From: a virus
DNA length: 37,575 nt
Virus record (IMG/VR): IMGVR_UViG_3300019458_000067
Span: 1 to 37,575 of that record
Direction: 5' to 3' (one strand)
The number at the start of each line of letters is the position of its first letter. The first letter of the stretch is position 1. The notes under the pieces were generated by a model that ran no database searches, was not told where the DNA came from, and was given only the letters and a program-made list of their open reading frames with translations. Below, one piece after another: positions 21,800-29,348 of this stretch. A program made the position numbers and the translations under genes.

Positions 21800-22852
21800 A
21801 TGTCTATTTTGTGGGCCGATCCGTTCATTCAATACAACAACGGGCAATCTGACGCCATTGACGGCGCTTGGGCAGAACTTACTCGCGCAAATGTCAGCAC
21901 TACATATATACCAAGAGCCGACACGAAAAGCATGAGCATTACCGGAGGCACAGGCGGCCCTGCTGCTCGTCGCGTTTATGGAACGACTATCGCGGCGGGT
22001 ACGGCGGCCGGAATTGCCCTTAGGTTTTATTTTCCGCAGCTTCCGGTATCTAATGGGCATTACAGACTTTCAAATTTCAGGTCGAACTCCAACGCCAATC
22101 AGGTCTATATTGATTGTACGACAACCGGGCAATACCGCGCCTTTAACGGTTCAGGTACGCTCTTGGGAACAAGCGAACAAGTTATAACGGCGGCTTCGTG
22201 GAACCATTTTGAATGCAAAGTGGTAGTTGATAACACGGTCGGAACTGTTGAAATTCGCCACAACGGTATAACGGTGTTGAACTTGACCGGCGTAGATACG
22301 CTCAATTCCGGCGACGGCAATATTGGTCAATGGGCGTTTACGCACGAAAGCAATATTAATGGTGAGTATCCTTATTATGTTTCCGAATGTATTGCTTGGG
22401 ACGGCAACGGAACTTCTAATAATAATTTTCTAGGAACGCAGGGTGTTTACTGGTTAAGGCCAAATGCAGACACTGTTGACGCGGATTGGGTTCCAAGCAC
22501 AGGCTCGTCAGGATTTGCGCTTATCAGCGTCACGCCGCCAAACGATGCAAACTATATTGAAGCGTTGGCGGTTGACGATACGTCAACTTTTGGGCTTCAA
22601 GATTTGCCTGTTGACGTAACTAGCGTGAAAGCGGTTATTCCTTTTGGAAGAATGTTCAAGTCGGACAGCGGCGATAACAATGTGCAAATGAATATTATTT
22701 CTAACGCGAGCGTAGCCAGCGGAATTAGCAGACCGGTGACAACGGAGCCGACTTATTGGTGGGACGTTATCCAACTCAATCCGGACGGCAGTGTTCCGTG
22801 GTCGCCAGCCGCTGTTAACGCAATGACTTTGCAATATGACAGGACGGTCTAA
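21800..22852 (+). CDS. Tail protein with lectin/LamG-like jelly-roll domain
   Basis: A 350-residue protein (MSILWADPFIQYNNGQSDAI...). The central part has the concanavalin/LamG strand pattern seen in phage tail proteins: AGIALRFYFPQLPVSNGHYRL, WNHFECKVVVDNTVGTVEIRHNGI, and YYVSECIAWDGNG. The C-terminal 130 residues resemble a second beta domain of siphovirus-type receptor-binding proteins. It lies between the two halves of the gp10-like protein. Likely carbohydrate or host-surface binding on the virion; the target is unknown. Confidence 0.7.
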   Translation: MSILWADPFIQYNNGQSDAIDGAWAELTRANVSTTYIPRADTKSMSITGGTGGPAARRVYGTTIAAGTAAGIALRFYFPQLPVSNGHYRLSNFRSNSNANQVYIDCTTTGQYRAFNGSGTLLGTSEQVITAASWNHFECKVVVDNTVGTVEIRHNGITVLNLTGVDTLNSGDGNIGQWAFTHESNINGEYPYYVSECIAWDGNGTSNNNFLGTQGVYWLRPNADTVDADWVPSTGSSGFALISVTPPNDANYIEALAVDDTSTFGLQDLPVDVTSVKAVIPFGRMFKSDSGDNNVQMNIISNASVASGISRPVTTEPTYWWDVIQLNPDGSVPWSPAAVNAMTLQYDRTV

Positions 22853-23686
22853 ATGGCGAACAGCCGACTTTCGCAAGGCGGCGCGATTGTTGTAGCGTCG
22901 GATGCTGCTTTTTCGCGGTTGTCGCAAGGCGGTTCGCTTGCAGTTGCCAATATTCGTGGTATTCAGGCAAATGCTTCGCAAGGTGGTACGTTTACGGTGG
23001 CCGACGCAGAAGGTGCAAACAAGTCTCGATTGTCGCAAGGCGGCGTTTTCGTCATCGCGCGGGGACGTACTGAAAACCCGCGCTTGCGAGCTTGGACATA
23101 CTCGTTAGACGGTCACGATTATTACGTACTTAGACTAGGCGACAATTCAACGCTTGTTTGGGATAATTATTCTGGCGAGTGGTCCGAATGGTCATCGGGC
23201 GGCGGCCTTGACTATTGGCGCGCAAGCGTAGGCACAAATTGGCTAGGGGCCGGTGAGTTTTCGCAAAACTACGGTTCAAGCGTTCTTGTCGGCGACGACA
23301 ATTTCGGCTTGCTTTGGTTCCTAAATCCAAACCAAGGTTTCGATAACAGCCCCGCACCAGAAGTTCAACCCGACGACATTCCGTTTGAACGAATTGTAAT
23401 GGGGCAAATTGCTTTGCGCGGAATTGTCGGCGTCAAATGCGACGTTATATATTTGACCGCAGATTTAGGTCAACCGTCGTGGGTCGGTGCGTCAGTTAAA
23501 CTTGAGGTTAGCGATGACGCCGGGTTTAGCTTCCTTGATGAAGGCTCGATTGTAATTACGGAGGATGACTTTACGCAGCGCGTTAGCTGGCGTTCGCTTG
23601 GTCAAATGACAGCACCCGGAAGGCTTTTCAAGATAACTGATGACGGCGCATTTAGTTCAATTTTCAGTATGGATATGAACGACTGA
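22853..23686 (+). CDS. RLSQGG-repeat module joined to the gp10-like C-terminal domain
   Basis: A 277-residue protein. Residues 1-75 carry four SRLSQGG-type repeats (with LSQGG or ASQGG followed by hydrophobic VVA/VAN), a module known from diverse phage tail proteins. From about residue 80, LRAWTYSLDGHDYYVLRLGD, then WDNYSGEWSEW and LLWFLNPNQGF look like the missing C-terminal part of the gp10 family. The repeat module and the 21800-22852 gene therefore seem to have inserted inside an ancestral gp10 gene. Whether the two gp10 parts assemble as separate chains is unknown. Confidence 0.75.
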   Translation: MANSRLSQGGAIVVASDAAFSRLSQGGSLAVANIRGIQANASQGGTFTVADAEGANKSRLSQGGVFVIARGRTENPRLRAWTYSLDGHDYYVLRLGDNSTLVWDNYSGEWSEWSSGGGLDYWRASVGTNWLGAGEFSQNYGSSVLVGDDNFGLLWFLNPNQGFDNSPAPEVQPDDIPFERIVMGQIALRGIVGVKCDVIYLTADLGQPSWVGASVKLEVSDDAGFSFLDEGSIVITEDDFTQRVSWRSLGQMTAPGRLFKITDDGAFSSIFSMDMND

Positions 23687-24477
23687 TGGTAGGGCGGCTT
23701 CAACCTCTCGTTTCGACAATTCCTATCGTTCTTCCGAGCGGTATGCCGACAGACTACTTTATCAGGTGGGCGCAGCAACGGCAAATTGATATTGGCGAAG
23801 GCATTACCGCTGCACAAGCTCAACAACTTATTGACGATTGGGCTGCTGCTAGAGAAATAATTGCCGGTGTTGGATTAGACGGTGGTGGTTTTTTGTCGTC
23901 AAATGTTACTGTTGATTTGGCAAATACCGCTGTTACGCCGGGTGCTTACACTAACACAAATTTGACTGTTGACGCTCAAGGTAGAATTACAGCGGCGGCA
24001 AACGGTTCAGGTGGCGGCGGTGGTTCTTGGACAACGCTTAAAACTTGGAATTTCGCAGTTGACGGGGCGACTGGAACTGTCAATTCTGGAAGTCTTTCCG
24101 GTTATAACGATTTAATGATAATGCTTGATGCAGTTACAACATCTTCATCAACGTGGCGATGTTTTAGATGTAGCGTTGACGGCGGTTCGACTTACGATAA
24201 CGGTGCAAACTATCGTAGTATTGATACTACGGGCACAATTAACGCTACCGATACCGAAGGGTTTTTTCATAGTACAGCATCTTCAGCGGCCAGATATTCG
24301 TCAATGTTAATGTACGCAATAAAAGAAACCGCGAAACCTAAAACTTTCTATGGTCCTAGAACAAGCGACGACATTTCGCAGTATTTAAATACAAGTGCTG
24401 TAACAAACATTCGTGTTTTTCCTCTAGCGGCGGCCAGCACATTTACCGGCGGAAAAATTTGGATTTTAGCGAGGTGA
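23686..24477 (+). CDS. Tail fibre/spike protein
   Basis: A 263-residue protein. Residues about 5-60 are a likely particle-binding helix region (QQLIDDWAAAREIIAG). DLANTAVTPGAYTNTNLTVD and AQGRITAAANGSGGGGG form the shaft repeat typical of phage fibres. The C-terminal 150 residues, Thr/Ser/Asn-rich beta (DGATGTVNSGSLSGYNDL...), form the probable receptor-binding head. It is short for a fibre and lacks an obvious enzyme domain. Together with the lectin-like 350-residue protein it is the best candidate for host recognition. Confidence 0.7.
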   Translation: MVGRLQPLVSTIPIVLPSGMPTDYFIRWAQQRQIDIGEGITAAQAQQLIDDWAAAREIIAGVGLDGGGFLSSNVTVDLANTAVTPGAYTNTNLTVDAQGRITAAANGSGGGGGSWTTLKTWNFAVDGATGTVNSGSLSGYNDLMIMLDAVTTSSSTWRCFRCSVDGGSTYDNGANYRSIDTTGTINATDTEGFFHSTASSAARYSSMLMYAIKETAKPKTFYGPRTSDDISQYLNTSAVTNIRVFPLAAASTFTGGKIWILAR

Positions 24478-24869
24478 TTTCGCTTTGTAAAAATTTGTCA
24501 TTTTTGAATAGTTTAATTAATCACGAACAAGTTAGACCTTACATTGGCGGTTTTGGTTATTTGGATATTTGGGAAATAATTGACCAAGGTGTTGCTTTAA
24601 GCGACGGTGAAAAGGTCGGTTTCTTTTTCCACAATCGAGACAGCGGAAGATTTGATGCGCACAGTTTTATTTTGCCGGAAGGTCGCGGCAAATACGGAGT
24701 GAAATGCGGCAAAGAGGCAATCTGGCAAATGTTTGAAAACCACGGCGCAAGGTTGATAATCGGCAGGACGCCGATTGAATTGCGGGCTGCGCGCATGTAT
24801 AACCGGCTTGTGGGCATGTCCCCCGCTGGAATTGTAGCGGGAAAGGAAATATTTTATGTCGCTAGGTAG
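24474..24869 (+). CDS. P22 gp14-like (DUF2824) protein
   Basis: Start taken as GTG at 24474, overlapping the fibre stop; TTG at 24459 is an alternative. 131 residues with VRPYIGGFGYLDIWEII, FDAHSFILPEGRGKYG, HGARLIIGRTPIELRAARMY and NRLVGMSPAGIVAGKEIF. These blocks belong to the small GNAT-like family that includes P22 gp14 (DUF2824 from memory), which helps assembly of the DNA-ejection proteins. It sits directly before the ejection genes, as expected. Confidence 0.7.
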   Translation: MISLCKNLSFLNSLINHEQVRPYIGGFGYLDIWEIIDQGVALSDGEKVGFFFHNRDSGRFDAHSFILPEGRGKYGVKCGKEAIWQMFENHGARLIIGRTPIELRAARMYNRLVGMSPAGIVAGKEIFYVAR

Positions 24870-25545
24870 CATTTTTGGCAAATCTGCCAAATCGACAAGT
24901 TCCAGCAATAATCAGGCCTATCCTTTCATCAAGGATCAGTATAGCGGCGCTGTTGGCACTGGCAATAGCGCCATGTCCACTTTGGGCGCGCTTCTTGGTA
25001 TTGGCGGGGACACAAACGCAGCAAATAATGCTTTCAATAATTACTTGGACAGCACGGGATACAACTTTGCTCTTAATCAAGGGTCAAAGGCAATTACTGG
25101 AAATGCTGCGGCGCGTGGATTGCTACAAAGCGGTGCGACCGGGCAGGCTTTGACCAAGTACGGGCAGAATTTGGGTCAAAATTATTTCCAGAATTATTTG
25201 CAGAATGTTTCCGGCTTGGCGAACCAAGGTTTGCAAGCTGGCAATCTTATTGCAGGTGCAGGTAGTCAGTCGCAAAGCAAGAACAGAGGCGGAAGCGGCG
25301 GCCTGTTGGGCGCTGCCGCTGGCATAGGTTCGCTATTTTCAGATCGTCGCCTTAAAACAGATATTGAAAAGGTCGGCGAACTTGATGACGGTTTGGGCGT
25401 TTACCGATACAAAATGTTTGGCAACGGCGAAAGCGTTACGGGCGTAATGGCCGATGAAGTTGAAAAACTCCGGCCTTGGGCAATGGCTGAACCCGTGCAC
25501 GGTTTTGCTCGCGTCAATTATGACAAGTTGGAAAGGGTAGAATAA
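24856..25545 (+). CDS. Ejection protein (gp7-like) with C-terminal S74 chaperone domain
   Basis: A 229-residue protein. The Gly/Ser/Asn/Gln-rich, low-complexity helical N-terminal part (NSAMSTLGALLGIGGDTNAA, YGQNLGQNYFQNYLQNVSGL) is typical of podovirus ejection proteins. From S162 it carries the intramolecular chaperone (Peptidase S74) signature SDRRLKTDIEKVG, ending GVMADEVEKLRPWAM. S74 domains normally trimerise and cleave themselves from spikes and fibres; here the domain caps an ejection-type protein. Confidence 0.75.
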   Translation: MSLGSIFGKSAKSTSSSNNQAYPFIKDQYSGAVGTGNSAMSTLGALLGIGGDTNAANNAFNNYLDSTGYNFALNQGSKAITGNAAARGLLQSGATGQALTKYGQNLGQNYFQNYLQNVSGLANQGLQAGNLIAGAGSQSQSKNRGGSGGLLGAAAGIGSLFSDRRLKTDIEKVGELDDGLGVYRYKMFGNGESVTGVMADEVEKLRPWAMAEPVHGFARVNYDKLERVE

Positions 25546-26324
25546 TGCCGCTACGGCAACTTCTTTCTCAACTGGCTTCGGGTGCAACGCCGGGTTTCAA
25601 TCCCAATGCACAGATGCCCACATTTGACGGCGCTCGCCAGCCGCTGGGCGGCGATCCGCGTGTCGACATGCAGACGCTCAGCTTGCCGGATATCGCGTCT
25701 CAGAAGCGCTCCAATCCGTTCGGGCGCGGCGGTAGCTTTTGGGATACGCTTGGCGGCATTAGCGACGCTATTGCAGTCAGTCGCGGCGCGCCAGAAACCT
25801 ACGCGCCGTTTCAGGAAAGACGCCTCGAACGTGAGCGCGAACTTAACACACGGAACGCGCTGGCAAACTTTCTTCAAAACCCGAACGACGAAGCCGGTTT
25901 GCAGGCTTTGATTTTGGCTGATCCTGAAAAGGCTTTGCCTTTCATAGCCGAGCGGCAAAAAGTAAATGAACCGCAAGTTATTCAGACGGGCCAAGGTGGC
26001 GCTATTGGAATTGATCCGCGAACCGGCGAACGCATTTGGGGCATTGATCCTGTTGTCAAGCCGACAGAAGCAACGCAATTGCAGCGCAATGTTGAATACA
26101 TCCGCACGTTGAACCCTAAACTTACCGACGAACAGGCCGCGCAAATCGCCATGCAGGGCATGTCTGGCTATCAGTACAGCCCGGAAGGTATTTCGGCGGC
26201 TGGCGAGCGCGAGAACGCGGTTGCATCGGCGCGCGCGCGGCATCGTGCGCCGCCAAGAGCATCGGGCGGAAGCGGTCTAAAAAGCATGTCCACAGCGGAC
26301 CTTTTGCGCGCGCTAGGAAACTAA
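25545..26324 (+). CDS. Probable ejection protein, gp20-like
   Basis: A 259-residue protein starting within the previous stop. Pro/Gln/Arg-rich N-terminus (NAQMPTFDGARQPLGGDPRV), then long helices (FQERRLERERELNTRNALAN, ATQLQRNVEYIRTLNPKLTD). The composition and its place between S74/gp7-like and gp16-like genes fit an internal, ejected virion protein. No firm sequence motif. Confidence 0.6.
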   Translation: MPLRQLLSQLASGATPGFNPNAQMPTFDGARQPLGGDPRVDMQTLSLPDIASQKRSNPFGRGGSFWDTLGGISDAIAVSRGAPETYAPFQERRLERERELNTRNALANFLQNPNDEAGLQALILADPEKALPFIAERQKVNEPQVIQTGQGGAIGIDPRTGERIWGIDPVVKPTEATQLQRNVEYIRTLNPKLTDEQAAQIAMQGMSGYQYSPEGISAAGERENAVASARARHRAPPRASGGSGLKSMSTADLLRALGN

Positions 26325-26327
26325 TTT

Positions 26328-27026
26328 ATGGTTACAAAATTCGAAGCCATGCAAGAACTTAGCAATCGCGGCGCTTTGCCTGAACAATATAAGGCGGAGT
26401 TTGAAGCCCTACGAATGCAGCAATTTGACGATGTGGCCATGAAAGAGGCTGCTAAAAAGCGCGGTCAAATCTACGGCGAAACCCGAGCAAAAGCTGAAAT
26501 TGATTTGCCCAAACTTGAGGACCAAGGGGGTTTGCTTATAAAACAAGTTGAAAAACTTGTGAACAGCCCCGGCTTTGAAGGTTCAGTCGGGCTTAAAAAC
26601 CCGCTTACCGGCAGTTTTGGCTTTGGTTTGACTGTTCCGGGTTCTCCCGCTGCGGATTTCAAAAACCTTCACGACCAAATCGCAGGGCAGCAATTTTTGC
26701 AAGCTTTTGAAACGCTAAAAGGTGGCGGCCAAATTACACAAATAGAAGGCCAAAAGGCAACCGATGCAATTAGCAGAATGAAAACAAATTCGTCAGAGCG
26801 CGAATTTAGAAAAGCAGCGGACGAATTTATGAGCGTTATTCGTTCCGGTATTGATCGTGCTCGAAATAACGTGAGAATTGACCCGTCGCGGCCAAATCAA
26901 CCGCGAGCGCCATCTGCTGGTAATCTTGGTGGCGGCGGTCGGCGTTTGTCGCCAGAACAAGCTGCAAAACTTCCAAGTGGAACGCGTTTTCTTTCTTCTG
27001 ACGGTCGCGTGATGGTGAGGCAATAA
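26328..27026 (+). CDS. Probable internal virion/ejection protein
   Basis: A 232-residue helical protein (VTKFEAMQELSNRGALPEQY, AADFKNLHDQIAGQQFLQAF) with a disordered, basic C-terminal tail ending GTRFLSSDGRVMVRQ. In related phages this block is often fused to the preceding ejection protein; here the two are separate and 3 bases apart. It may be one functional unit. Confidence 0.6.
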   Translation: MVTKFEAMQELSNRGALPEQYKAEFEALRMQQFDDVAMKEAAKKRGQIYGETRAKAEIDLPKLEDQGGLLIKQVEKLVNSPGFEGSVGLKNPLTGSFGFGLTVPGSPAADFKNLHDQIAGQQFLQAFETLKGGGQITQIEGQKATDAISRMKTNSSEREFRKAADEFMSVIRSGIDRARNNVRIDPSRPNQPRAPSAGNLGGGGRRLSPEQAAKLPSGTRFLSSDGRVMVRQ

Positions 27027-29081
27027 ATGGCTGACGACCTTTACGCTGGAATTGCTGTTGTTGAGGCCGATCCTTATGCCGGAATTGCAACGGTAGATAA
27101 ATCATCGTCTGCAAAAGCAAAAGGCACACCAAAGCGTTCGCATAACGTTTCGACGTTAGGTGCGCTTGCTCGCGGCGCTGCAAACAGCTTTTTTCTAGGT
27201 TTTCCTGATGAAATAGCAGGCGCAGGTCGTGCTTTGACGCGCGGCACTTTCGGAAACGAAGGGTTTGCGGAAGCCTATAAAAAAGGCCGCGACTATTACC
27301 GCGATGTTGAACGCGAAGATAGCAAAATGCGAAGCGGCTCTCGGCTTGTCGGTCAAATAGCCGGAGGTCTGGCTTTGCCAACAGGCGCTGTAGGTCGTAC
27401 CGGCGCGGCTCTTGCTGGTCGGCTCGCCAAAGAAGGCGCTGCTTACGGGGCGGCCTATGGGGCAGGAGAGGCCGAAAACCTTGGCGACGTGCCCAGCGAC
27501 GCTGTAACGGGCGCAGCGCTTGGCGCTGGCGTAGGTGCGGCTGTAGGCAAGGGCACAAACGCTCTAGGTGCGCGGCTCGCTCGGCGTCGGTTGATGCCGG
27601 AGCCGATGGCGGAAGTTGCAAAACGCCTTCAAGTGCAACCGTCACCCGCAACGGTCGGCGGACGGGCGGGCGAAATTGCACAGCTTGGTTTTGTGAACAC
27701 TCCGGGCGGAATAAACGCGGTCGCGCCAGTGATCGAGCGCGAAACGCAACAGCTTGGACAAGCCGCCGCACGTGCTGCTACCGACCTTGGGCCGGTTTCA
27801 ACAAAAGAAGGCGCAGGTCGTGCTTTGGTTAGGGGGCAACAGGCTTTTGACCGGCTAGAGCGTGGACGTGCGGGCGCAACTTATGGTGCGCGAACCCAAC
27901 TTATGGGCGGAGAAGATGCTCCTGTGCTTATGGCCGAAACGCGCACGGGCCTGCAAAATATAATTGACGAGTTTCCATCGGGCGAACCTTTGCTGAATGC
28001 AATTGGAACTCATCCTTCTATTCGAAAAATGGCAACCGCAAGTGAAGAATTAACGCTAAAGGAAGCAACGGAAGCCCTTTCGCATATTCGCTCTGAAAAG
28101 CGCAGACTGGCGCAGCAAGGTAATGTTTCTGACATTATCAAGCGACGCGTTAGCGAATTAGAACAGGCTGTTGAAAACGATGTTATGAATGCGGCCAAAG
28201 CTGCGGACACGTTCAACGAAACTTTGCGCAAAGGAGTGCCTAGCGCGGTCGATTTGCAACGTGCAGGTGATCGTGAGTATGCAGCCTATAAGCGCATTGT
28301 TGGTGGCAGCATGAAAAAGGCGTTTCAGTCGGCACGAGATGACGTAAATGTTGCTCCAGAAAAAGTTTTCGACCAATTCGCCGCCGATTTGCGAGAAAAA
28401 GGCGGCAACCTTTCGCGCGCTCGCCAAATGTGGGCAAACCTTCCTAAAGGGGCCCGCAGAGCATTTTCGGCTACCATGTTTGACGATATGGGCCGTGCAA
28501 TCCCTAGCGCTCAAGACAATGTTGGCGACGTTTGGTCGTCTGCGACGTTCCTTACGAACTGGAACAAGTTGTCCGACGAAGGAAGAAAACTTGTCTTTAG
28601 CGACCCTAAGGCAAAGCGGCAGATTGACGATATTGTAAGGTATGCTTCTCGCTTAAGAGATATTGATAAAACCCGCAACACCAGCGGAACTGCTCGCGCG
28701 GCAAGTTCAGCCGCTATTGTAGGTTCGGCTGTCACTCAGTTGTTATTTGGTAACGTCGCCGGTGCAGCGGCTACGGCAGCTTCGCCAATCCCGCTCTACG
28801 TTCTCGGCAAAGCGTTTGTTCATAACAGTAATAGCCGAAAATGGCTCGAAACCGTAACGAAAGCTGCGGCCAACGATAAGCCGGAAGTGGTTATGAACTT
28901 GGCCAGGCAGCTTCCAAGGCTGGCCGCAAAAAATCCAGCGATTGCACAAGACGTAGCCGGATTGCAGCGCGCGCTTCAAGAGGCGTTGTCAGGACCAGCC
29001 CGCGTTGCGGCGGAAGAAAATGACGAAATTGACGGGCGTGGCATCAGCGTTCGTTTTTCGGGTTCTGACGAATTTCAATAA
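27027..29081 (+). CDS. Large ejection protein, gp16-like DNA transfer protein
   Basis: A 684-residue protein (P22 gp16 is 609). It opens with a repeated DDLYAGIAVVEADPYAGIAT, then a Gly/Ala-rich amphipathic stretch (residues about 100-190: VGQIAGGLALPTGAVG, AAYGAAYGAGEA, GAALGAGVGAAVGKG) suited to membrane insertion. Long helices follow and a short hydrophobic patch near residues 550-580 (AASSAAIVGSAVTQLLFGNV). It would leave the virion and help DNA cross the cell envelope. Last gene of the rightward module; convergent with the leftward operon. Confidence 0.75.
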   Translation: MADDLYAGIAVVEADPYAGIATVDKSSSAKAKGTPKRSHNVSTLGALARGAANSFFLGFPDEIAGAGRALTRGTFGNEGFAEAYKKGRDYYRDVEREDSKMRSGSRLVGQIAGGLALPTGAVGRTGAALAGRLAKEGAAYGAAYGAGEAENLGDVPSDAVTGAALGAGVGAAVGKGTNALGARLARRRLMPEPMAEVAKRLQVQPSPATVGGRAGEIAQLGFVNTPGGINAVAPVIERETQQLGQAAARAATDLGPVSTKEGAGRALVRGQQAFDRLERGRAGATYGARTQLMGGEDAPVLMAETRTGLQNIIDEFPSGEPLLNAIGTHPSIRKMATASEELTLKEATEALSHIRSEKRRLAQQGNVSDIIKRRVSELEQAVENDVMNAAKAADTFNETLRKGVPSAVDLQRAGDREYAAYKRIVGGSMKKAFQSARDDVNVAPEKVFDQFAADLREKGGNLSRARQMWANLPKGARRAFSATMFDDMGRAIPSAQDNVGDVWSSATFLTNWNKLSDEGRKLVFSDPKAKRQIDDIVRYASRLRDIDKTRNTSGTARAASSAAIVGSAVTQLLFGNVAGAAATAASPIPLYVLGKAFVHNSNSRKWLETVTKAAANDKPEVVMNLARQLPRLAAKNPAIAQDVAGLQRALQEALSGPARVAAEENDEIDGRGISVRFSGSDEFQ

Positions 29082-29178
29082 TTACGGCAAAGAGCAGCAG
29101 CAGTCCAATGATCTTTAAGGCTGATGCGCTGTTATTCATTAAAATGTAAAACACAAGTGTCGATATAAAAAGACACAT
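29044..29178 (-). CDS. Tiny membrane peptide (44 aa), tentative
   Basis: MCLFISTLVFYILMNN, then ALKIIGLLLLFAVIIEIR, ending NPKNER: one or two membrane segments. It overlaps the stop of the gene at 29178-29348 (TAATG) and the 3' end of the convergent gp16-like gene by 38 bases. Coupling and composition favour a real product, but there is no independent evidence. Confidence 0.45.
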   Translation of the reverse strand: MCLFISTLVFYILMNNSASALKIIGLLLLFAVIIEIRQNPKNER

Positions 29179-29348
29179 TAGTCTGCGCTCTTGGCGGCTT
29201 CCGCCTCATAGTGACGAATGAATGTCCTGATAATTTGGTCCGCAAGCGTCTTGCATTTGCCATAGTCAATATTGGGAACCATCGCTTTAATATCGCGAAC
29301 AATATTGTCGCGCAGATCACCGGGCATTCCGGTTAGTTCTTCATTCAT
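29178..29348 (-). CDS. Small protein, unknown (56 aa)
   Basis: MNEELTGMPGDLRDNIVRDI... ends HYEAEAAKSAD. AAGGA lies 7 bases before the ATG, and the ATG overlaps the DNA polymerase stop (ATGA). Helical, acidic, no family recognised. Confidence 0.65.
   Translation of the reverse strand: MNEELTGMPGDLRDNIVRDIKAMVPNIDYGKCKTLADQIIRTFIRHYEAEAAKSAD

Noticed and set aside
21789-23090. Group I intron or intein as the cause of the split gp10-like gene
   Set aside because: The intervening DNA encodes ordinary tail proteins with normal starts and stops. No intein end motifs, homing endonuclease or intron-like secondary structure was seen.
26836-27771. Minus-strand 311-residue ORF
   Set aside because: Antisense of ejection-protein genes; low-complexity Arg/Gln composition, no ribosome-binding site.
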